From Candidatus Lindowiibacteriota bacterium (lineage in GTDB: Bacteria > Lindowbacteria > 2-12-FULL-62-27), in NCBI GenBank assembly GCA_023249255.1, contig JAHFCY010000173.1, forward strand, positions 1 through 7,150: a DNA stretch of 7,150 nt, read 5' to 3'. The translations under genes were made by a program, and so were the position numbers. Each line of letters opens with the position of its first letter. Within the stretch, counting starts at the first letter, position 1. Shown piece after piece: positions 1 to 5,221 of the stretch. The notes beneath the pieces were generated by a model. The model ran no database searches. It was not told where the DNA came from and saw only the letters and a list, made by a program, of their open reading frames with translations.

Positions 1-390
1 GAACAGGAACTGCAGGACGTGCTCTCCAGAATGTCTCCCCTCCGGTATGACTTCGTTGCCAAAGGCGATTACACGCTCCTCGATTTCGTCGGAGACCTGA
101 CGCCCGACATGCGGGACAAGGTTTTGTCCGCCTGCCAGGCCGCCGCCAGCTCCCTCCGGCCGTGCATTTTCCGGCTGGATGGGCTCAGAGCCATCGACTA
201 CAACAGCATGGCGCACCTGGTGTCGTGTTTTCAGAATTTGAAAACAAAAGAGGGTGTGGCGGTGTATGTGGTTGCCAAAAAAAAGAACGTGCAGGACGCC
301 TTTCGCGCCGTCCGGGGCCACCAGGTCTGCGGCCTGTACGACCGTCTGGACAGCGCCCTCGGCGCGATCCGCGCCTCCGGCCAATCATAA
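1..390 (+). CDS. STAS-domain protein, diverged (5' end may lie outside the window)
   Basis: A reading frame open from the left edge ends in TAA at 388-390. The protein is about 119 residues from the ATG at 31. A GTG at 19 is also possible, and the frame continues to base 1, so it could be the C-terminal domain of a longer protein. The pattern is that of a STAS (anti-sigma-factor antagonist-like) domain: a first strand pair (YDFVAKGDYTLLDFVGDLT), a helix, then strand CIFRLDGLRAID, the loop at the phosphorylation site, a helix, strand GVAVYVV and a last helix. At the loop where SpoIIAA has Asp-Ser-Ser-Gly this protein reads Asp-Tyr-Asn-Ser-Met (D56-M60 from the ATG at 31). The regulated serine is therefore not clearly present, and the protein may not be switched by phosphorylation. 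It converges on the minus-strand operon and is not part of it. The fold call is fairly sure; partner and function are unknown. Confidence 0.7.
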   Translation, partial: EQELQDVLSRMSPLRYDFVAKGDYTLLDFVGDLTPDMRDKVLSACQAAASSLRPCIFRLDGLRAIDYNSMAHLVSCFQNLKTKEGVAVYVVAKKKNVQDAFRAVRGHQVCGLYDRLDSALGAIRASGQS

Positions 391-391
391 C

Positions 392-417
392 CCGCCGCAC
401 TTTCACCCGCGCGGCGG
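392..417. terminator. GC-rich hairpin between convergent genes (possible weak terminator)
   Basis: A perfect 7-bp inverted repeat, CCGCCGC at 392-398 and GCGGCGG at 411-417, encloses a 12-nt loop. It fills most of the 31-nt gap between the TAA of the plus-strand STAS gene and the stop of the minus-strand HDOD gene. The placement suits a bidirectional terminator. Neither side has a T-run, so intrinsic termination would be weak, and in GC-rich DNA such a repeat could arise by chance. Confidence 0.35.
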
Positions 418-421
418 CTCG

Positions 422-1696
422 TCACCCCCCGATCATCGTTGCAAGCTGGCCGAAATTCGCCTCGACGCGCTCGGCCATCTCGTCCATGTTGATTCTCTCG
501 CCTATCTTGAGCGGCTGGCGATATTTTCCGGCAAGCTTTTCCAGAGTTTCGCTGTAGGCCAGCGCGTCAAGCGTCGGATCCAGCTCGCAGATGGCGCTCG
601 CCATGTGGATCACGATCACCGATTCCGAGAGGTTCGGCATGTTCACCAGAAGCTGAAGGTCGTGGTGGTGGAACATGGCGCTCTGGACGGTTTCCTTGGG
701 CATCTGCCAGAGATTGAACAAAAATCCGCCAACGTCGGCGTGCGTGCCGCCAAGAACTGTCTTCTCGGCGACAATCGGCTGTCGGCCCGCCTGGATCATC
801 CGGTCGATTTCGGCCTGCTGGGGCCGGAAGTATTGCATGATGACAAGATAGCCGATGTTGTGCAGCAGACCGCAGATGAACAGCTCGTCCGCCTCCGACA
901 TGCCCCGATGGACCCCGATCTCTTTGGACCACTGCGCGGTTCGGATGGAATTCTCCCAGAATTTTTGCGCGAACCCCGCCGGCACCCCCTGGAACTTCTG
1001 CATGACCGCGGCGGCCACGACCAGCTGGCGCAGTTTTTTCATTCCCAGCACGACGACCGCCTTCGACGCGCTGGCGACTTTTTCGCGCAATCCGTAAAAA
1101 GCGGAATTGACGACGCGAAGCATCGTCGAGGTGAGGCCGGGATCCAGCGACAACACGTCGCCGATCCGCTCCAGTTCCACGTCCGGATTGTCCAGCATGC
1201 TCACGACGCGGTGCGCGGTTGCCGGCAGAGGAGACACTTCTTCGATGTTGCGAAGAATCGAACGCGTCTCGCGGGCAAGCTGGATGTTTTCTTCCGTCGG
1301 CGCCGCCGCCTCCTCCACGGCCATGTCCGGATTGGCGTGCAGATAAGCCTTGATGTGCCCGATGATTTTGTCGATCGTGGTCAGCTTCTGCGTCACAGAC
1401 GCCTGCGCGAACAAAAACAGGTCGTCTTTCTGAAGTTTCAGAAGGAGCATCACTTGCTGGTCGGTCATGAGTTTCAGGCGGACGGCGCATTCGCCGAATC
1501 GCGTGCCGCTGCGGGCCTGCTCCAGCAGGATCACGTTGATCTGCTCGGGCGCGATGTATCCCCGAAATGCCCCGAGGTGCCCGAGGCGGCGGTCAAAGGC
1601 GCTCATCTGGCGGATGGCGCGCAGAATGTCTTCCTGGGCCATGATGTTGCTCGCCCGCAGATACTGGATGAACCCCTGAAGTTTGGCGAGGCTCAT
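422..1696 (-). CDS. HDOD-domain protein with N-terminal MshEN-like (cyclic-di-GMP-binding type) motifs
   Basis: This 424-residue protein is the last gene of the operon. Residues about 147-355 form a HDOD domain, a non-catalytic relative of HD phosphohydrolases found in signalling proteins. The diagnostic stretches are SPLPATAHRVV (155-165), LSLDPGLTSTMLRVVNSAFYGL (182-203), VLGMKKLRQLVV (216-227), GLLHNIGYLVI (276-286) and a later FHHHD. The HD pair is His279-Asn280 and the upstream His is missing (FWENS), so hydrolase activity is not expected. Residues 37-60 and 66-89 each match the 24-residue MshEN motif (RLG, a Gly at position 10, hydrophobic residues at 17 and 21, Gln at 24), separated by the usual 5-residue spacer. 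That domain binds cyclic di-GMP in type II secretion and pilus ATPases. The match is imperfect, so binding is an inference. The ATG lies 6 nt after the upstream STAS stop with no clear Shine-Dalgarno sequence, suggesting translational coupling. Confidence 0.9.
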   Translation of the reverse strand: MSLAKLQGFIQYLRASNIMAQEDILRAIRQMSAFDRRLGHLGAFRGYIAPEQINVILLEQARSGTRFGECAVRLKLMTDQQVMLLLKLQKDDLFLFAQASVTQKLTTIDKIIGHIKAYLHANPDMAVEEAAAPTEENIQLARETRSILRNIEEVSPLPATAHRVVSMLDNPDVELERIGDVLSLDPGLTSTMLRVVNSAFYGLREKVASASKAVVVLGMKKLRQLVVAAAVMQKFQGVPAGFAQKFWENSIRTAQWSKEIGVHRGMSEADELFICGLLHNIGYLVIMQYFRPQQAEIDRMIQAGRQPIVAEKTVLGGTHADVGGFLFNLWQMPKETVQSAMFHHHDLQLLVNMPNLSESVIVIHMASAICELDPTLDALAYSETLEKLAGKYRQPLKIGERINMDEMAERVEANFGQLATMIGG

Positions 1697-1702
1697 GCTA
1701 CA

Positions 1703-2032
1703 TCAGGGGGACTTGGGCGCCGGATCCGAAGACGACTCGATGATCATGTCCAGCCTCGAAAATTTGAGGATGCGTTTCAGATTGTCTCCCGAGCCCCAGA
1801 TCTTGAGATCGCCCCCGTTCTGGCGGATTTTCTGCGTCGCAAGAGCCGTCACGCCGATGGCCCAGGACGACAGATGTTCCACGCCGGTCATGTCCACGTG
1901 CAGGATGAACGTTTTCCGCTCGCAGTATTCATATAATTTTTTCCGGTAGCCTTCGATGTTTTCGGGCCGGACGTCACCGCCCACGACAAAAACGGTGGCG
2001 GCATCCGAGAGCGGCCGGCTGTCAAATGGCAT
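1703..2032 (-). CDS. STAS-domain anti-sigma-factor antagonist-like protein
   Basis: This 109-residue protein is a single STAS domain, the usual size for a SpoIIAA/RsbV-type antagonist. It shows strand ATVFVVGGDV (12-21), a helix, strand TFILHVDMTGVEHL (41-54), the site loop SSWAIGV (55-61), a helix, strand GDLKIWG (74-80) and a C-terminal helix starting at NLKRIL. Aligned with SpoIIAA, Ser56 falls on the phosphorylated serine, while Trp57 and Ala58 replace the usual Ser-Gly. It is therefore probably phosphorylatable but not textbook. The gene overlaps the upstream phosphatase-kinase gene by 11 nt and has its own strong ribosome binding site inside that gene. This points to it being the substrate of the adjacent fused kinase and phosphatase, which is inferred from position only. 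Confidence 0.85.
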   Translation of the reverse strand: MPFDSRPLSDAATVFVVGGDVRPENIEGYRKKLYEYCERKTFILHVDMTGVEHLSSWAIGVTALATQKIRQNGGDLKIWGSGDNLKRILKFSRLDMIIESSSDPAPKSP

Positions 2033-4394
2033 GGCCGGTCTCCTCCGGCGCGCGCCGGGCCCGCTGCGGCGGCCGCTGAATCAATCGCTTCACCAGCCGG
2101 ACGACCGTTCCGCCGCCCGGCGTGCTCTGGATGTCCACGTCATCCATGAACTGGCGCATCATGAACAACCCCCGGCCATTCGAACGGTACAGGTCCTGAT
2201 CCGATTCGAACCGCGGAATCCGATCGATGTCATATCGAAATCCGCGCCCGCGGTCGGTTATCGTGAGGACAAGCCGGTCGGGTTCGCGGCGGGCTTCAAT
2301 GGTTACGGAACCGTCCGGGCGGCCCTCATAGCCGTGCTGGATCGAATTGACGGCGGCGTCCTCGACCGTGAATTCGACCGCGAACGCATCTTCCGTCGAC
2401 AGGCCATCCAGCCTCCGAATCACGTTGTCGATGAACACCCTGAGAGTCGGCAGATGGCGGACGTCCGAGGGAATCGTCAGCGTCCTCAGGTCCGGTTCCG
2501 GCTGTTCCCGCCTCGCCGCGATTTCGGCCGGAGGCGAAATCAGAATGGCAGTGCAGTCATCTTCTTGAGGCCGCGCATCGATCGCGCCAAGCAGTAGTTC
2601 ATGGAGCAGGTCCAGAACGGGCCGGCCGCACGGGCCGCGTCGAATGTGTTGAAGAGCCGTCTCGCGCCATCCTCCGCCCAACACGGCGCTTTCACAGCCG
2701 TCGGTGTATAGAATCAGGAGGTCATCAGGCTCCAGATAAATGGTTTCCTCGGAAAATCGGATATTGGGAACGCAACCGAGAAACAGTCCGCCGGCGGGAA
2801 GCTCGAAAACTTTGGCGTCCTGGGCGCGCAGAAGCAGCGGATAATCGATGCCGGCCGAGGAGTATGTGAATGACCAGTCCCGGGGATCGAACACGCCGTA
2901 GAAAACAGAGACGGGGATTTCGCTTTTCTGGTTTTTCAACAGCACCGCATTGAGATTTTCCAGAACGTCTGCGGGCCGGCTTGCCCGGTCGTGATCGTCC
3001 GACGTCGCGATTTTCTGAAGCTGTTCCCGGATGGCGTAAGTCCAGATCGCCGCGGGAATGCCATGCCCGACGACGTCCGCCAGAACGACGGCCTGCCTGC
3101 CGTCCCGCAGATCATGAAAATCGTAGAAGTCACCGCCAACTCTGTGCGCCGGCCGGAACAGCACGCGCCGCTGGAGATGTTCTTTCCGCGCGCACTGATC
3201 GGCTGGAGTATCCTGGATGAGCGTGGAGAGATTCGAGTCCCAGTCCCAGAGCGTGCCGCTCTCCCTCGCATTGAAACTGTCCAGCATGTTCAGCATCCCG
3301 ACGATTTGATGGTTCAGGATTTCGATGAATTTGATGTCGGCGGCTTCCAGGCGGATATCTTCGTCGCGCCCCATGTAGACCAGCGCGTCAGCCCGGGTTT
3401 GCCTGCCGTCCGGCGTATCGGTTTCCCGGGACAATATCCAGGCCAGCGAATAGCCCTGGCGGCCCAGAATATTTCCGCGATTCAGCTCCCGATGATCTTT
3501 GATGTTCACCCAGAGTTGATTCTTCGGCATCTCGTCCACTTCGATGATGTCGGGCATGGACCCCCGCTCAGGCCGGCCTTTCAATAGAAACATTCTGAAA
3601 CAATTCGAAGGCAGTGTAGCCGCGTAAATCGCGGCGCGCTTCAGCCGCAAACGCCCCATGATGGTCAAAAGATATGTGTTGAACAGATCGAAGAGGCTCG
3701 ATCCGCTTTTGAACCGAAAGGCGATGTCTTGAAGCGTCTGGAAATTCCGGGTGTCCAGGAGAGCCTCGCGGGTCCGCCGCCCAACGGTCGACTGCCGCCC
3801 TTCGCCCCGGGCGAGATCGGACCTCCGGCCCAGATCCACCAGGCGCCGCAGCATGTCGCCCATGTGCCGTTCAAGCGTTTCCTCCGCCTGGCGGCCGAGC
3901 AGATCCAGAAATTGTTCGTCGGCCTGATTCGGCTCAATCATCCGGTCTGATCCGGTGATGACGAGAATGGACAATGCGGAATCCTGAATCGTCACGCCCG
4001 CCCCCCGCGTGGCGCCTGCGGAATCCTTCCAGCGGATCGCGTGGAGGTTCGAAAATCCCGCGGCCTCGATTTCGGCTTGGGAAGATTCAGACAGGATGTC
4101 GGACAGGGACATCCACCGGCGGTTCGGGGGAATCTGCAATAGCTCGATGGTTTCCGGGAGTTCTCCGGCGGCGTGGCCTTTGTGAAGAAACAGGCGCGAT
4201 TTGCCCGCGTCGGCGGTCGGGATGTAGACAGCCGCCCGGCGGAGCATCATCCGTCCCATCAGGGTCAGAAGGTAGATGTGAAATAATTCGGCCGGGGTCG
4301 ATTTGTGGCGAAATTTGGACGAGATTTCCCGGAGCGTCCGGACGTCGAACCGCGCCAGCTTCTCCGTGCGCGCTTCCCCCCGCAAATCGGTCAT
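2022..4394 (-). CDS. Bifunctional signalling protein: GAF-like x2, SpoIIE/PP2C phosphatase, RsbW-like kinase
   Basis: This 790-residue protein has no membrane segment and is expected in the cytosol. Residues about 15-180 and 212-372 are two related GAF-like sensor domains: YLLTLMGRMMLRRAAVY at 41-57 matches YLLTIMGRLRLKRAAIY at 241-257, exactly 200 residues later. Residues about 405-622 are a SpoIIE-type PP2C phosphatase with its metal-binding acidic residues: GGDFYD (D422), LADVVGHG (D440), SSAGIDYPLLL, YTDGCE (D565) and EDDCT (D612-D613). Residues about 638-770 are a HATPase_c_2 (RsbW/SpoIIAB-like) domain with N box VEDAAVNSIQHGY (N683, H687), DRGRGF (D714) and NGRGLFMMRQF (739-749). The protein should both phosphorylate and dephosphorylate a STAS partner, probably the product of the next gene, under control of the GAF-like domains. 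Asp679 sits where RsbW-type kinases usually carry the catalytic Glu. The start codon overlaps the stop of the previous gene (ATGA), so translation is coupled. Phosphatase-kinase fusions are known, for example HsbR of Pseudomonas and CrsR of Shewanella, but those carry receiver domains. Confidence 0.92.
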   Translation of the reverse strand: MTDLRGEARTEKLARFDVRTLREISSKFRHKSTPAELFHIYLLTLMGRMMLRRAAVYIPTADAGKSRLFLHKGHAAGELPETIELLQIPPNRRWMSLSDILSESSQAEIEAAGFSNLHAIRWKDSAGATRGAGVTIQDSALSILVITGSDRMIEPNQADEQFLDLLGRQAEETLERHMGDMLRRLVDLGRRSDLARGEGRQSTVGRRTREALLDTRNFQTLQDIAFRFKSGSSLFDLFNTYLLTIMGRLRLKRAAIYAATLPSNCFRMFLLKGRPERGSMPDIIEVDEMPKNQLWVNIKDHRELNRGNILGRQGYSLAWILSRETDTPDGRQTRADALVYMGRDEDIRLEAADIKFIEILNHQIVGMLNMLDSFNARESGTLWDWDSNLSTLIQDTPADQCARKEHLQRRVLFRPAHRVGGDFYDFHDLRDGRQAVVLADVVGHGIPAAIWTYAIREQLQKIATSDDHDRASRPADVLENLNAVLLKNQKSEIPVSVFYGVFDPRDWSFTYSSAGIDYPLLLRAQDAKVFELPAGGLFLGCVPNIRFSEETIYLEPDDLLILYTDGCESAVLGGGWRETALQHIRRGPCGRPVLDLLHELLLGAIDARPQEDDCTAILISPPAEIAARREQPEPDLRTLTIPSDVRHLPTLRVFIDNVIRRLDGLSTEDAFAVEFTVEDAAVNSIQHGYEGRPDGSVTIEARREPDRLVLTITDRGRGFRYDIDRIPRFESDQDLYRSNGRGLFMMRQFMDDVDIQSTPGGGTVVRLVKRLIQRPPQRARRAPEETGHAI
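2039..2046 (-). promoter_or_regulatory. Ribosome binding site for the second STAS gene
   Basis: The minus strand reads GGAGGAGA with its last base 6 nt before the ATG at 2032. This near-perfect Shine-Dalgarno sequence lies inside the end of the upstream coding region. It supports the ATG at 2032 and suggests the STAS protein is made at a higher level than the enzyme encoded before it. Confidence 0.75.
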
Positions 4395-4885
4395 GCGCGG
4401 TCTCGCCGCCCTTGCGCGGCCTTCACAGGTTTGCCGAAATATTTGACCAGAGACAGATTGTTCTCGCCGGTGTCGCTTCGGACATACTCACAGCGGTCCA
4501 TCAACGATTTGATCAAATGAATCCCGTATCCGCCCCGGGCCCTTGCCCGCAGAGACCTTTGGACCATGTCCCTGGACGGATATTCGTTGAAGTCGAAGGG
4601 CCGGCCCACGTCCCGGATCAGCACATGGACGCGGTTGCTCGTGGTTTCGATCATCACGTTTAAAGGGTTTGTGGTGCGCCGGTCGTAGGCGTGGCGGATG
4701 ACGTTGGAACAGGCTTCCTCCACAGCCAGAATCACGCGATAAATCCGCCGCCCGTCAATGCCGAGCGATTTGGCCTGGGCCAGGATGGCGCGCCGGATTT
4801 CGGGCAGACTTTTCAGGCTCGCCACGATCTCAAACGCGGCCGACGTCCGCCGTTTAAACAGAGGCTTTTCGCGCTTCCTTTTCAC
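4391..4885 (-). CDS. RsbW-like anti-sigma-factor-type serine/threonine kinase
   Basis: This is a stand-alone HATPase_c_2 domain of 164 residues from the GTG at 4885, a typical length for RsbW/SpoIIAB proteins. Numbered from that start, the N box AVEEACSNVIRHAY carries Glu57, Asn61 and His65; the G1 box is RDVGRPFDF (D92, G94); the G2 box is GGYGIHLIKSL (118-128). The expected role is ATP-dependent phosphorylation of a STAS serine, most likely the product of the overlapping upstream gene, and sequestration of an unknown partner. The start needs care. An ATG at 4936 would give 181 residues but would read 83 nt of the upstream STAS gene out of frame and add an unlikely N-terminus. The GTG at 4885 has a GGAG 10 nt upstream and gives a 32-nt overlap. 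The stop overlaps the next start as ATGA. No sigma factor gene is adjacent, so its target is unknown. Confidence 0.88.
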   Translation of the reverse strand: MKRKREKPLFKRRTSAAFEIVASLKSLPEIRRAILAQAKSLGIDGRRIYRVILAVEEACSNVIRHAYDRRTTNPLNVMIETTSNRVHVLIRDVGRPFDFNEYPSRDMVQRSLRARARGGYGIHLIKSLMDRCEYVRSDTGENNLSLVKYFGKPVKAAQGRRDRA

Positions 4886-5201
4886 TCTTGTATATCTCCA
4901 TGATTTCCGGCACGCCCAGCAGGTCGAAAGACTCATAGACCTCTTCGGAGAGATTCATGGCCTTCAAAGATCCGTCTCCCTCGACTTCGCTCAGCAGTAC
5001 CATGAATACGCCGATGCCGGCGCTTGAAATAAAATCGAGCTTCTCGCAGTCAATCAGCAGTTTTCGCCTGCCTTTTTCAATCAGCCCCATCGCCTCTTTT
5101 TCGAAGGCCGGCGCCGTCTGCGCGTCAACCGAACCGCAGAGTCTCACAATCGTCATTTCGGAATCCCAATCCGCGGGTTTTGAATCCACTTTGAAATCCA
5201 T
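4854..5201 (-). CDS. STAS-domain anti-sigma-factor antagonist (RsbV/SpoIIAA-like)
   Basis: This is a 115-residue single STAS domain, the classic antagonist size. Seen are strand EMTIVRLCGSVDAQTAPAF (15-33), a helix, strand KLLIDCEKLDFI (47-58), the phosphorylation loop SSAGIGV (59-65), a helix, strand SLKAMNL (78-84) and a final helix containing the LLGVPEI turn (94-100). Ser60 aligns with the phosphorylated serine of SpoIIAA. When unphosphorylated it should bind the RsbW-like kinase encoded next; phosphorylated, it should release it; the membrane phosphatase encoded before it should reset it. These pairings follow from gene order and family knowledge. An in-frame GTG at 5225 would add 8 residues, but the ATG at 5201 has a well-placed GAGGTG and is preferred. 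Confidence 0.92.
   Translation of the reverse strand: MDFKVDSKPADWDSEMTIVRLCGSVDAQTAPAFEKEAMGLIEKGRRKLLIDCEKLDFISSAGIGVFMVLLSEVEGDGSLKAMNLSEEVYESFDLLGVPEIMEIYKSEKEARKASV
4896..4899 (-). promoter_or_regulatory. Candidate ribosome binding site for the RsbW-like kinase
   Basis: The minus strand reads GGAG 10 nt before the GTG at 4885, inside the end of the STAS gene. The spacing is at the long end of the normal range. It is the main evidence for choosing GTG 4885 over ATG 4936, together with the position of the first kinase strand. The ATG at 4936 has a shorter GAGG 4 nt upstream, so the choice is not settled. Confidence 0.4.
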
Positions 5202-5207
5202 GCTTTG

Positions 5208-5213
5208 CACCTC
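5208..5213 (-). promoter_or_regulatory. Ribosome binding site for the first STAS gene
   Basis: The minus strand reads GAGGTG, complementary to the 16S rRNA tail, 6 nt before the ATG at 5201. It lies in the 20-nt gap after the phosphatase stop codon and decides the start in favour of ATG 5201 over GTG 5225. Confidence 0.7.
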
Positions 5214-5221
5214 GCCTTTCG

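Noticed and set aside
254-1936. A 560-codon open frame on the plus strand, antisense to the HDOD and second STAS genes.
   Set aside because: It runs out of frame through the first STAS gene and then antisense to two genes with clear domain motifs. Its product is rich in Arg, His and Asp with no recognisable domain, as expected for a GC-driven antisense frame.
4886-4936. N-terminal extension of the RsbW-like kinase to the ATG at 4936.
   Set aside because: The added 17 residues are an out-of-frame reading of the conserved STAS C-terminus and precede the first kinase strand with no family similarity. GTG 4885 fits better, although the ATG has a short GAGG upstream.
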